NCBI GenBank assembly: GCA_009617715.1
Contig: VTFK01000333.1
Coordinates: 372,001-436,000 of the forward strand
DNA from: Plectrocnemia conspersa
Taxonomy: Eukaryota; Arthropoda; Insecta; Trichoptera; Polycentropodidae
Direction: 5' to 3'
DNA: 64,000 nt
Both the position numbers and the translations under genes were made by a program. The notes beneath the pieces were generated by a model. That model worked only from the letters and a program-made list of their open reading frames with translations. It was not told the DNA's origin and did not search any database. Positions 1 to 12,002 of this stretch are shown piece after piece. Position 1 is the first letter of the stretch, and each line of letters starts with the position of its first letter.

Positions 1-9
1 TTTTTTTTT

Positions 10-438
10 TGGAATTGGTAAAATTAATTAATATCGGTAAAAACCATGAAAATAATCAAATTAAGCACTAAATAATTGTGAACCTTAGTTATGACGCATA
101 CTTTGCAACTTGAGCTGTTAAAATGTTTCTCACGGTGGTGACCTATTTTGACGAAAAAAAAAACATTTTTTCTTAGACGTTTAAAATAACGCTTAATCAC
201 AAGTTGAACTGGCATTTTTATATTTAAATATTAACCGTTAATCTTTTATTTGTAAATATATTATTTTAATGAATATCATACATACATATGCATATTTTAT
301 TTTTTTACTATAATATATATTTTAGCATATTTTCTGTTATATCTGATATTAAATTAAGATTTTTAACATAATAATTTATAATTCAATTTTAATTAGACAC
401 CATCTTTGCCGTAAGATGAAACGAAGCTCAGCCATTAA
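10..438. repeat. ~0.4 kb repeat, copy 1
   Basis: This block is repeated at 745-1112. The two copies share a start (TTAATTAATATCGGTAAAA), a nearly unchanged ~75 bp core at 80-155 that includes ACTTTGCAACTTGAGCTG and CTCACGGTGGTGACC, and a shared end (TTAATTAGACACCATCTTTG) at about 390-410. The core is offset by 741 bp and the end by about 681 bp, so copy 2 is shorter. It is noncoding in all frames beyond short chance ORFs. It could be a MITE or a local duplication; no clear terminal inverted repeats were seen. Confidence 0.75.
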
Positions 439-744
439 TTGCCTCACAATTTTTTGTGAAAAAAATTTCTTTAAATTCGTTATAAACATTATTTGCTATT
501 GTATATACATAAAAAATGATAAAATTGTGTATTTAAAAATGTTCCATATTTTTTTCTAAATTAATTCAATCGCAGATGATTTTTTATTTTGTCGCCCTCA
601 CATGTAATTAATTAGCACAGCATTTTATTATGCATATTATATTTAATTTAAGAAGGTAATGAATTAAGAAAGTAATTTTAAAATTTATTAAAATAATTAT
701 TGATAACTAATAAAATAATATTTTACACGGAATCAATTATTTTT

Positions 745-1112
745 TTTTTGAATAATTGGTTAAATTAATTAATATCGGTAAAATCCGAAAACAAATTTAA
801 ATTAAGTACATAATAATTGCGAACCTTAGTTATGACGTATACTTTGCAACTTGAGCTGTTAAAATGTTTCTCACGGTGGTGACCTATTTTGACAGAAAAA
901 AACATTTTTTTTTAACTGGTATTTTTATAATTAAATAGTAACCGTTAATCCTATTATTTGTAAATATCTTATTTTATTAAATATCATACATACATATGTA
1001 TATATATTATTATTTTATTATAGCTGATATTATATTAACATTTTTAACATATTAATTTATAATTCAATTTTAATTAGACACCATCTTTGACGTTAGATTA
1101 AACCAACCTCGG
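745..1112. repeat. ~0.4 kb repeat, copy 2
   Basis: This is the second copy of the block at 10-438, in the same orientation. The core at 821-895 differs from copy 1 at only a few positions, whereas the AT-rich interior between core and end has lost about 60 bp. The spacer between the copies (439-744) is plain AT-rich sequence. Confidence 0.75.
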
Positions 1113-2150
1113 CCATTAAAGTTTACTTATCCAGCATCCCACGCTCTACATACATCCACACAATGCTTTAGTCGATCGTTGCACATAATTTTCATTAAAA
1201 ATTATCTCCGCGAGGATCTTCGCCGAGCTGATTATATGCTTTATGAAGTGCACTTAACGTGATGCTATTCGCCGCCTTTCTCAGCAGTTGCATAATCGCT
1301 TTTACAGAAGCCTTCGGAGGGATGCCAGATCGACGTGCTTACGACGAGATTAGCTCCCGTGAGATTACATCGCACTCGTAATGGAGTGCATTTAAACGCC
1401 ACAACAATGGTGTTTACAAGAACCGAGAAATTGTATGAGATTCGACTTTTTAACGTGCGCCCAAGATTTATGGTCAATGAGAGAAATTTGCTTGTGCCAA
1501 TTCGAAACGAGTTATGTGCCGATCGAATTTATACAGAAAAATACTATTAATGAATTACTTACGATCATATTGCAAACACTTGGTTTAGTTCCAACAGAAT
1601 CACTCAAATACTATGCAAAAAATCATTATTTTTTATATTTATTATCACATAATTATTTACGACATTGGTACTCACTCAAAACCATCAACACTTAACGATA
1701 ACTCGACGCCTGCGCCCGTAATAACAAACGTTAAACTTAACCGATAAACACGACCCAACGTTTGTCATAATGCCACATTGGACTGGTTTAGGCGAGTCGA
1801 ACTTACACATACTATGCAAATGTCCTGACGATTTATATGACTGACGTTCGGATAATCTGGATCGTTAAACGGACATAAATAATCAAAGAAACGGCGCCGC
1901 TCATAAGTCATTACACCTTGGCCGTTTTGGCACGCGATTGCCAATTAATGGCGGAAAAATGCTTAAAATTAATCGACGTATTAAAATTAATCAGAGCCGG
2001 ACCTTTGCGAGTCAGTTGAATTAATAATAACGATGCGAATCCGTTGCGCAAGATTGAGAACCGGCGTTCAGATGCAATCTTTGCAGCAAAAATACGTGTC
2101 GACTTACTGTGGAGAATACGTAATTTTTATAAACGTGAATAAATCGTAGT
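1113..2150. other. complex block, candidate regulatory or old unique DNA
   Basis: Base composition shifts from the AT-rich surroundings to mixed sequence with many CpG words (for example GATCTTCGCCGAGCTG near 1217 and AATTAATGGCGGAAAAATGC near 1945). Overlapping short ORFs run in both directions across 1265-1695 without recognisable domains, which is what unconstrained mixed sequence gives. AATTAAT and TTAATCGAC words resemble homeodomain sites. I read it as noncoding; a conserved element is possible but unproven. Confidence 0.3.
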
Positions 2151-3185
2151 ATAAATATTCTCTACCCTGTAATTTAAACATGTGATAAAAACTTGATAGC
2201 AAATACCTTTGTTGAAAGTAAAAGTTCAATAGTGAAATTGAAAGTATCGTAGTAATATTTTAAATAAAAATAAAAATTTAATATTTTATAATGTGGTATG
2301 ATATAAATGATAACGCTTTTAATTAAACAGTATTTATTCAGACCAAATATGGTTAGGTTCGTTAATATTTTAAATTCATATTCAATATTGAATGTAAACG
2401 AGTTGTAAAAGCGCAGTTAATCAAAAACTCAATAGTTAACTTTATAAATAATTTAATTAAGACACGTTGAATTACTTTTTAATTGGACTGTTGATATTTT
2501 ACAATTGTTTTTAAATGTCGGGTTGACTTTACATATTATATACAAATGGCTGATTTAATTTATTAATTGTTGTCTTTATTTGAAGCAGTCATTGTAGTAT
2601 TGAATCTATTCTAAGAAACGGTAGCTTCTCAAACATTTTTGATATTGGTCTGTAAGATTTCACGTCTCCTGTTTTTTTCCATTTAATAATATTTTTGCGT
2701 TGAAAATATTTGTAATTATTTTTATACTTTCAGCACATTTTCTTTAATCATATTATACCCAAAAAGCTAAGGTAGTTTTAATTATAAAATAATCATTTTA
2801 ATGTGGAATTATCCTCTTAAAATATATTTAATTTAATATCACATTTTAATGAACAAGCTTTTTTTTACTATGTTTTATTTAAAATATGTTCAACTGTATA
2901 TAAAATATTAAGTTTTAATAAGTTAAGTTTATGTGTATATAATCTAATAAATAATAATTAAAAATTATATTTTATACTATTTTTTCTGTGCTTATACCAT
3001 TAAATTAATTATGTCTGAGATAAAAATTATTTTTTGTATATAAAAATGCTATGTGTGATATTTTATATAAAAAAGTGACATTTCACACCCACCAACAGAA
3101 CATTCTGCTACATTGTAAAAGTTAACTAAACCATAAATTTGAACGACAACCATTACTTATCAATAAAAAAAATCGCATTAAAACG
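2151..3185. other. AT-rich spacer
   Basis: This is AT-rich sequence with no gene seen. It contains one recognisable dispersed repeat at 2625-2745, listed separately. Confidence 0.5.
2625..2745. repeat. dispersed repeat fragment related to 34840-34985
   Basis: The stretch with ATTGGTCTGTAAGATTTCAC followed about 50 bp later by GTTGAAAATATTTGTAATTA has a diverged counterpart at 34840-34985 (TTGGCCTGTAGGATTTCATG, then GTTGAAAATGTTTTTAATTA). Order and spacing are similar. The family is not recognised. Confidence 0.4.
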
Positions 3186-3620
3186 TCGATACATCGCAAT
3201 GCGAAAAATCACACGGCATCTGACGGCGCGGCGGTTCAATTAGCGTCTTTTTGCGGAATTCGTCCTTTGAGCTTTCTCACGATCCAGTCAAGTCAAACGG
3301 AGAAAAATAGTAATTTTCTTTTACAAAAAATAAAAATAACCCTTAGGGTCATTTGTGACGAGTGTCGCCGCCAACGACACGGCCGTCACGTAGTGGTCAT
3401 CGCGGGGATTGACAACATTTTTGCCAAGCGCCGACACGGTCACCGCGAAATTCCTGTATAGGAAAAGGACCCAGTTCGTTATCCTTAAAAGGAGAAGAAA
3501 TCGACAGGAAAAATCCCGCGGCGACAAACTAATAATCAATTAGAGAGTGAAACAGTCCCGCCGCGGGTTGCTTTCAACCCGAAAGTGACGACTTTTTGCG
3601 ATACGCCTAATTGGCTCTGT
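3186..3620. other. complex CpG-containing block, candidate regulatory
   Basis: This is one of the least AT-rich stretches of the first 10 kb, with words such as CATCTGACGGCGCGGCGG near 3218 and GCCGCCAACGACACGGCCGT near 3367. Short ORFs occur on both strands but show no domain. Its sharp borders against AT-rich DNA and its CpG content suggest a conserved noncoding element. Confidence 0.3.
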
Positions 3621-5007
3621 GTAATTAGAGATTGATAAGAATTTTTAAAAGCTTATTTTAAAGCAATTAAATCAAAATCTATTTTATCAATAAAAAAAAA
3701 CTCAACTAAGCTAACTATAAAAGAGTTCGTGGAACCCAAATACAAATTTTAAAAGAGCATAAAAAAATTAACCTTTTTCTATAACTTGTATTTTACTTAG
3801 GTATAAATTAAGTACTGAAAAAAAATATTTATCACACACTAATTTAAACCATTAAATAAATAAATGTTTATATGAACTACCAGTATTTATTTAATAAATC
3901 TGTTAAAAACTTATTAGATAGATAGCCATCAATACCTTTTTACGAATCTTGTATACAAAGATTGGAAAGAATAAACTTGAGATGCGTTATATTTTATTAC
4001 AAATTTATATATTTTAGATAGTCGCAAATGTAATAATAAGTATTTTATTATAGGGTTTTGTGTATTGTATAATTGTACTATTTTAGTAATTTTGATATAT
4101 TTTGTTATTTATAAGCTTAAATTTATACTGTTTGATTTTATAAAATACAACAATAAAATATTTACCTGTCATAATTGTTTTGTAGGATTTTAAGCAGAAA
4201 GAAGTAATATTATTTTTTAATAAAAGATCGGATACTTCTTAATACTTTTCCCTATTCTTTGTGAACTTCAATATATACGATACGGATTATTTTCACTCAA
4301 GTTTGCAAATAATTAAATTTATTAACTTATGGAATGTACTAATATATTAGTTTTATTAAATAATAATTCACATAATATGTATATCTATATTACAAAAAAA
4401 TAATTTTAATATAAAATTTATTTTCAATAAAAAAATGTTTTTTTACAAATTAATATTAATGATTTCTGTTGTATTTATTTCCATACATAAATATATGTCC
4501 AGGGAATAACCCTTTTACGCTCCTGCACCCTTTACAAAAAAATGTGTATAATAATAGTTTAGATTGTCTTAGAATCTTTTATTATATATTTTTTTGGAAA
4601 CATTTTGGCTTTATTGAAATTGTTTTTTTCAATTTATTTTTAATTTTAAATCCTTTATTACTAAAAGAATATATAGAAACACTAATTTTTTTTTAAGATT
4701 TACTGAATAAAAAATATATTATGTCGCCAGAAAAAAAAAATTAAAAATATTTTTGAAAAAAATATTTTAACTTAAAATATACATCTTTAAAAAAGTGTTA
4801 AATAAACACTGGATAATTTATATCAATAAAAATCTAATTATCGTATTTATTTAGTTCTACCTTCTAATTACTTTTTCATAACATTTTTTCGTACTAGTGA
4901 ATTTTAATATTATTTTTTATTTTAAAAAAAATGTGGCATAGCGTGCTTAAATATATTTAAAATATATGCACACTATCAAAATTACGTTTTTTAAAAGTTA
5001 AGTTTTG
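3621..5007. other. AT-rich spacer
   Basis: No gene or transposon coding was recognised. Near 4134 it carries GATTTTATAAAATACAACAA, a word shared with 27064 and 27456 (see the repeat entry at 26250-27520). Confidence 0.5.
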
Positions 5008-5165
5008 CGTTCTAGAATGTCTTAGAGAATCATGATCGCGTCCTCTTCTGGTTCTCTTTTGGGACAAGGACGTCCGACGCTCTATGGCTGTCGCCATCTG
5101 GCTCCTTAATACGCTGATATTGCATATTGAATGTCAGCTACGAGGAATTTGTATAATTTAATTAT
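5008..5165 (+). mobile_element. 3' fragment of the window's non-LTR retrotransposon family (copy 4)
   Basis: The stretch GAGAATCATGATCGCGTCC, then CCATCTGGCTCCTTAATACG, then GTCAGCTACGAGGA lies in the same order as the end of the reverse transcriptase ORF and start of the 3' UTR in the copy at 27611-28785 (about 28463-28620 there). It is more diverged than the two long copies and has no open frame. It is a short 5'-truncated relic. The 3' UTR and 3' hairpin are not convincingly preserved. Confidence 0.75.
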
Positions 5166-5219
5166 TGTTTCTTTCTGTGTATTATTTTTATAATAAAGTA
5201 ATCTTTTATGTATTAAAAT

Positions 5220-5760
5220 AATACTATGTATAATTATTAAAAAAATTCAATTAGTGACCTTAAATGCGGAAAAAGTCATACAAGACATCCTGAAACACTG
5301 ATCATATTTTTTATGACGTCATTAATTGTTGACATCGGGTCTCTTTTAATTAGCTACGAAATGAAATGTACCATTTCTTTCGTTTTTTGATTAATTATTC
5401 GCGTGCGACCAGTTTCTTACTTTGTAAAACACTGTTACAATTGTTACAATTCCAAAGAAGAAAAAACCCAATATAATATTTATGAAATGCGCGTGGCTTT
5501 TTAAAACTGTAATGTATGCGATACATTAACGATATGTTGAACGAATGGATCAATAAAAAGTCTGTCGTTTTAAGAAAAATGTTATTTCGTTAAACGAGAA
5601 ATATGCCAGTTCGTTTTGTCATCAGAATTATTTTTGGCTCGATTACGTAAAACTCGTGAAACACTGCACCTTCGTTGTCATTAAATTCGTATAAATAGTT
5701 TTCGCGATGATTGAAGTACTGTGGTTCTTAAAATGTTTGTCCGTAATTAGCAAATTAATT
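5220..5760. other. complex block with a full CRE palindrome
   Basis: Mixed-composition sequence surrounds TGACGTCA at 5314-5321, a perfect cAMP-response-element palindrome, followed directly by TTAATTG. A direct repeat of GTTACAATT occurs twice near 5434. No coding was recognised. A regulatory role is only inferred. Confidence 0.3.
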
Positions 5761-6520
5761 ATTAAACCAAAAAAAAAGATTGATAAAAAGTTAAGAATGT
5801 TTTAGCAAACATATTAATATTTAATGTACGTATAATAAAATGGCATACATCCCATAAAAGATTAAAATACTTCATTGAATCAAGAAACTGTGTAAAAAAT
5901 ACATACAAATCGATGCATACTGATTTAATACATTTTTAATTCAATTTACGTAATACCCCAGGTGCTAAACATTTATTGCCATTATATTGTGGTAAGTCAC
6001 AGCTACTTTTTATCTTTAAATTCTTCAGCTTAATACTGAACATGCTGATATTATTCATTAAATTAAAACACGCCAACTTCTTGAAGCATTCTCTGAGAAA
6101 CATCAATTACAGATTTTTTTCCTGCTTAAACCAACAAAAGACACCGCTCGACCTCTCGCATCATCAACATTATTAAAAATGCACTTATTCGAATATTGAT
6201 TGCTTTTTGAAACAGCCATTTTTGAGCCTTCCTTATAGAGTAACAGATCGACCTCGATGTAGTTAAAAAAAAAGCGCACAGACACACCAAACTCATCTTA
6301 AGTTTAACTGGGTTAAATTTATAAATGCGTTCATTACGTATGTATGTAATCTGGTTTTACACTGTTTTAACGAAATTCCGAACAATCATTAAGGGGCCAT
6401 AAATCTACCAATTTGGCAACGACTGTGACGGGACGCGCAAAAATGGACGATTCACGCCAAGGCAGGGGTATTAAACTAATTAGCGGAAAATTTAATAGCC
6501 ATGTAAAAATCGTAAAGCAA
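5761..6520. other. moderately complex block, candidate regulatory
   Basis: The part at 6380-6500 is the densest, with GGGGCCATAAATC (a Hox/Caudal-like word), CAATTTGGCAACGACTGTGA and TTAAACTAATTAGCGG close together. Short overlapping ORFs at 5976-6285 lack known domains. Confidence 0.3.
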
Positions 6521-9000
6521 TACAAAATTATTTATTAAGTACTGACATTGCAAGTCTGTATTTAAACTATTATTATAGCTTTCAATCAATAGATTTAACT
6601 ATGCTTTGAATATTTATTCGTGAGATTAGTAAAATCTAGGAAAACCTAGTCTGATTAAAATATTAAAATTTAATACAATAAAAAAATCACTTAAGTCTAT
6701 ATGAGATTTGAACTTAGTCATTGACTACCACTGTATCGTGGAGATATTATTCAAGGTAAAATATAAAGTAATACATTTTCAACTTATAAATAATATTTGC
6801 TTTCACCTATTGACTACATAAAATGAAAAGTATTTATAAAAAATTAAAAAAAAAATTGTTAATAATTTATTTTAACAATTTACTATCATTAAATTTTGTT
6901 ATTTTATTTTACATTTTTTTTTCATATATTATTCTGCTTCTCTGGATTTTTTTATATTAATTCAGAAGCTCTTAATATTTTTTATAAAATAATATAAAAT
7001 ATTATTCATTAAATTCATTAATTTCGTACTATTTTCTATAAAAAAACATTAGTATTATTTTCTATAAAAATCATTTACCTTAAAACAAATAAAAAAAATA
7101 TTGTTATAATATAATGTTTTTATTTATTATATCTTTATTTTTATATGGTAATATATTATTATATATTACTATCTGGGTAAAACAGAAATATCTATCGCCG
7201 TACATGTACGGCGATACCACTCAAATGGTTAAGCAACTGCGAAATTGTATTATCCCCTTTTTATTTTTTTATAAAATACGTAGCAGTTTTGTATGCTTAC
7301 AAAAAAGGAGCATATTACTAAATGACATTTTAATTACTCCTTAGTAAAACTTAAAATTTTGTAATAAATGTTAAATGTAAAAAAAACAAAAGTCAACCGC
7401 ACCAAAATAAAGTTTTGGATAGACGTATATAGTATACATTTCTGACGCAGTTAAATGGTTTGCTGCTATTGCGGCCATAAAACTAACATATAACAACGAT
7501 ATTATTAATTAATTTATAAAAAAAAACGTTTGCTATTAATGTGCTTTCTGAATGTAAAATAAAATCATTTATATTTTTATTAAAAATAATCTTGTACCAA
7601 CTAATTAAAGAATTGCTAAAATTAAGCAAAACAGAATAAATAATTGTCGTAAAAGTAAGCCATAACTTAAAATGAGATATAGGCACGTCTTGAATTATAT
7701 GCAAAATTTATGTTTTTTTAGATCTAGCTCGATTTGGGTATACAGTTTTATACAAAAATTCTGCAATATTTATGAGGTATAAATAATTTTGTAACGCTTC
7801 TAAAAAAATTGTCTCACAAGAAATTGCTATATTTTTTTACCAAAAAAAAAATATTTTAATATTATTTTAGTAAGCAAAATATATTTTTGCCTAAAAAAAT
7901 ATTTTATATATTAAATATAGATTTGTTAAAAATTTGCAAATAAATGGTAAAAAACGATACAGAAAAAATAAATATTAAAAATCACAAAAATATTTTTTTT
8001 TATTTTTGATTAAGGATCAATTATTTTTGTTTATTTTTTTGATTTTCAGGTGGTCGTTTTAGAGCTCATACTTATAAAATAAAAAAGAGTACATCTCTCT
8101 TAATTTCTTAATGACACAATAATGGCTTGTTTCATGCATTTTTTTTCAGTTCTCTCCATGCAAGTATTTTATATTTACATGAAGCTTGAACATATCCTAC
8201 CTCTAAAACTTATGAGATTCTAGTTATTTAAATTGATTAGTTATGCTGGGAATATCAATAGTTTTGCGTCGGTTTACAGCCCAGGGAGGTTAAGAATTGT
8301 ATTTCGCTCAAAAAATAATATGGGCTTACTGCTGTAAACCTTAAAAGAACAGCAAACATATATTATTTGCTAGCTTTACTATCTTAAAAAATAAATAAGT
8401 AAAAAATAATTTGATTTGAGCATTAAATGCCATATTATTTTATAATTGCACAATTGTATAAGGGCAATTAAATTGCTTATTGCCAATCATTACCAATAAT
8501 AATTACTTGTAAACCTAAAGCTTATTTACTTTGATAATGGTCTTATTAAATCCATTTATTATTTTTTTTAAGACTGTGCCAATCAATACTTCCAGGGGTT
8601 ATTAAATAATATTGTCTATTTTTAAAACAGGCATTTTTCTATAGGATTATATAGGGTTCTATACATAGGTATTTTTATATTCTTAAATTATACAATAAAT
8701 ATTTTAAAACAGATTATATTATAATGCACTTTAAGTAAATCAATATATATTTATTATACATTTAATTAGATTCTTTCTTACGTGATCCCAATTAAGCTAC
8801 GGTACTTTATAAGCTATTTATTATTAACATTACTACTCTTTATATACATATATAAATTGTTTTAATGTTTGAGAAGGAACAAGTTTTATCTTTGTAATGT
8901 AAAAAGTAGACCATAAAAATAAATCGGAAGATCAAACGTTCCTCCGTGTGAGTTATTAAATTATATAGCGCCATTATATAACGCACACATATCGATTTAA
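6521..9000. other. AT-rich spacer
   Basis: Long AT-rich stretch with A and T runs and no recognisable coding. The only strong structure is the 24 bp palindrome at 7193-7216. A weaker bulged inverted repeat joins GGTTTACAGCCC near 8271 to GGGCTTACTGCTGTAAACC near 8322. Confidence 0.5.
7193..7216. repeat. 24 bp perfect palindrome
   Basis: TATCGCCGTACA is followed immediately by its exact reverse complement TGTACGGCGATA. The symmetry stops at both edges. It is GC-containing within an AT-rich region, so it is not explained by base composition. It could be a protein-binding site or the centre of a decayed foldback element. Confidence 0.9.
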
Positions 9001-9480
9001 TGAATCTATGTATTTAATTAACGCATTCCTCATACGCCCCATACGCATTGCGTAAGTCGATAATTTTTAGATTGAATAAGTCTCTCTTTGAGAACGATCT
9101 AAATTCCCTAGTAAAAATTCTTAATGTCAATCTTCCCCAATAAGAACTGAGGACATTAAGCCCTTCCAAGACCAAGTGACAACTGTTAGGAAGCTAATAC
9201 TATATTTAAAGGGTTTGCTGCCAAGTAAAACTACCGGCCATGGAGAAGGTATCATTTGGAGAAACTAATTAGATGGGTTTTATTGGGTTCAAATAGACCA
9301 CCGTCGAAGCACGAACGGAATCACGTGTAGGAATTTTATTGGCTCCCTTTTTTATTGCTCCGATTTTCGACTTCGTTTAATCTCTTTTTGGAACGTGTGC
9401 TTTAATTAAATAAGAGTCGTGAGCTTGTGAATAAATATAAAAAGGTGTATTCTAACGCCTTACTTCTTTAAGCGATGACT
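9001..9480. promoter_or_regulatory. complex block with three TTTTATTG sites, candidate enhancer
   Basis: TTTTATTG occurs at 9278-9285, 9334-9341 and 9350-9357, within 80 bp. This core is typical of posterior Hox (Abd-B) and Caudal binding. ACTAATTAGA at about 9264 is a homeodomain palindrome and TCACGTGTAG at 9321 an E-box. The block is bordered by AT-rich DNA and has no coding potential. The enhancer role is inferred from composition and site clustering only. Confidence 0.3.
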
Positions 9481-9714
9481 GAGATTGATTTATTTTGCCA
9501 AAAAAAAATGTGTAAATTGAATATGGTGAATTTTAACTAGATTCTAAGTTATGAATATTGCTATTTCAATGAAGTTTCTTTAAGTGTATTTTATACAGAA
9601 TAAAAAAATAAATAACATTTACATTACCATAGCAAGGTCACTTTGTTTTATCATTACATTAAAGTCAACGTAACACAGTAATCATTCACTACCCAGAATC
9701 AAAAGGTACCAAAT

Positions 9715-10010
9715 CAAAATTTTAAATACAACTTCGAGTCATTTCGAGGGCCGCCCCCGCGCGACATAATGACTCGGAATCGACATCGGTACTGTCATGT
9801 CACCTCTATATGACAATGGCGTAATGACACGCGAAACATAAAACAACGTTCGTTTACATAACGGAATGCAGTAAAAAATGCGTTATGAAACCGAGGAGCG
9901 CGTGCCGTCCGGTTGGCCGCCGCTGACAGGGCGCGAACTCACTGTCGATTTTGTACTTACTCAAGTGTCAAGTTGACGCGCATTGACACTTGCCAAATAA
10001 GTAAATTTAT
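9715..10010. other. CpG-containing block with an inverted repeat
   Basis: This contains GGGCCGCCCCCGCGCGAC at about 9750 and CGTCCGGTTGGCCGCCGCTG at about 9906, both very unlike the surroundings. It ends with an inverted repeat: AAGTGTCAA at 9963-9971 against TTGACACTT at 9983-9991, with GTACTTA and AATAAGTA extending the symmetry imperfectly to about 9953-10003. No coding was recognised. Confidence 0.35.
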
Positions 10011-10251
10011 TGCTTCTACAGAACTTCATTAAAACGGTGTAAAAATAGCATAAATACATAACTTGTACATATTTATGTGCATTTATAAATTATATTCGAT
10101 AAAAAGTTCAGGTACTTTTTGAGAAATCGCAGACACAGAATTTTGTGGCATTGTCGTAATCAGTATGCATTTAATAGTGTCACTTAAAAAAAATACTATC
10201 TTTCTATACTGCATATACAATAAATAACATTAGTAATTTAAGGCAATGACA

Positions 10252-10619
10252 TTAACCCTTTCGACGCGACACTCGATTTTGGCACGATGGGAATATTTTA
10301 CCTTCTTTGAGATTGTCTTTACATTTTCACTGCTGAAAATCGATTAAGTTATGATAATAAAAATCTAAATAATTTTAATAAATTTATAGACATCAGTACA
10401 CATTGATTAAAATACGTATGGCTGGCACAAACCGATATAATATTATTATAAATGAATGTTTATTATTCATAAGAACACAATCGATGATTTTTTGATTTTT
10501 TACTGTTCCTAATCATTTTTAAAGCTTATATGAACAACTACCTCACTTTTGTTTAGTTAAAAAAATTCACTCAGTTTTACAATTCCGTCATATGATGGGC
10601 TTCGCGTGGAAGAGGTTAA
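10252..10619. mobile_element. piggyBac-type MITE with TTAA at both ends
   Basis: The element is bounded by TTAA at 10252-10255 and TTAA at 10616-10619, the target-site duplication used by piggyBac-superfamily transposons. Inside these, the left end reads CCCTTTCGACGCGA and the right end, as reverse complement, reads CCTCTTCCACGCGA, so the terminal inverted repeats agree at most positions. The ~360 bp interior is AT-rich and noncoding. This is the structure of a non-autonomous piggyBac element. The ends do not match the candidate piggyBac end near 20390, so the two probably belong to different families. Confidence 0.75.
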
Positions 10620-11090
10620 AATAGAAAATTTTAATTTGATGTTGAAAGTCTATGTGCATGATCATCCGGTATTATAATATCATTTAGCATACAAAACACA
10701 ATATTTTATGATCTATTCTAGAACAAGATTGATTTTTGTTATTCTATAGATTACAGACAAAACGACTTCCTCAATAAATCTATAAATTGCTTTCAGTAAG
10801 ATTAATGGTTATTTTTATTTTTTTAATAAATATTTTACTATTGAACTGATAATTACAATTATGTTTTATATTAAGATGACTCATAAGACGTATGCTTAAT
10901 AAATTAAACAACAAGAAATCTTTATTAAAAGATAATTAGTGAAAACATATGTATACATTTAACTTTTTTATATGAAAATTTCTAGAAAATAATGCTCAGT
11001 ATTGGTTGCCAAAATTATTATTTTTATTTTATAGTTTATATCAAATTCATTGCAAGTAATAATATTCATGAATATAAAATATATTGTTAA
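10620..11090. other. AT-rich spacer
   Basis: No gene, repeat or notable structure was seen. Confidence 0.5.
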
Positions 11091-11720
11091 AAGCAGGAAG
11101 CTCAAGAATAAATTTGTAATTCCAAGTCTCTCGGAAAGTCTTTGTAACAGGAGAACTTCAAGAGAATTACGTAGTCCCGATGGTAATTTTTATAATAACG
11201 CCCAGAAACCAGCTTTATCCCGGCTCGTTAAAAATATAACATGTCAGCCGACAAACGGTTATTCCTGTCAGGACCTTGGCGAGATTTTTATAAAAAAATC
11301 TACAAAAAAATTACGTATAAAAAGCGTCGGACGTAGAAATTTCCATGAACTCAACCCTTTGATCGTCCGTCAAACTTTTCGGCGTGCAAAATCCAATAAC
11401 AATGAAACATTGTCAGGTTTAACTAGACATAATAGGTGTTAGATTCGACGTGCTATGTATAAAATTTTATAAAATTATCTGAGAAATGACGGCGCAAAAT
11501 TTTAATAAATTGAAACCCTTGAAACATTTTTTTTCGCCAAATCACCCTCATGCATTATGTTCGGTGGTAAAATTCGGTTCCGTTGTAAAGAACCGTTAAC
11601 GCTTTTATAACCAGCATTTTTCTTCAATTTTCAAAGTTTGTTTAGATGATTGGAGATTTTATCACGGTTTGCTAAACAATGGGGCTTTAGAGCTTTCGTT
11701 TAAAAACACAATAATAATAT
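11091..11720. other. complex block, candidate regulatory
   Basis: A long chance-like ORF (11050-11442, plus) covers part of this block, but its translation is rich in K, N, R and S and shows no domain I know. Embedded words such as TTTTTATAATAACGCCCAG and ATAACATGTCAGCCGAC are more like regulatory DNA. I do not call a gene. Confidence 0.3.
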
Positions 11721-12002
11721 AGATTGTGTGCGTTTAAGTATTAAATTTTCTTAATGGATCTGTGAGAGCAGTCTTATAAAAAAATGCATTTAATAGATCT
11801 GATGTTTTTATCACAATAGCAATCGATTACGATTTTTATTCATTTTTAGATTTAGTCAATATTTATTTGCTCATTTTTTCTTAACAAAGATACTTTAAAA
11901 TCATTTGTATGATTAATACTTTGTTGGAAAATATATTTTAAATATATTAGAAATATGTATTTAAAATACAAAACTTTCACTATCGTAGATTTTTATTTTA
12001 TT

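Noticed and set aside
8271..8340. Bulged hairpin as a miRNA precursor
   Set aside because: The arms match only partly with a large bulge, and no known miRNA sequence is present.
11050..11442. 130-codon plus-strand ORF
   Set aside because: Composition-driven K/N/R/S-rich translation without domain, splice or promoter support.
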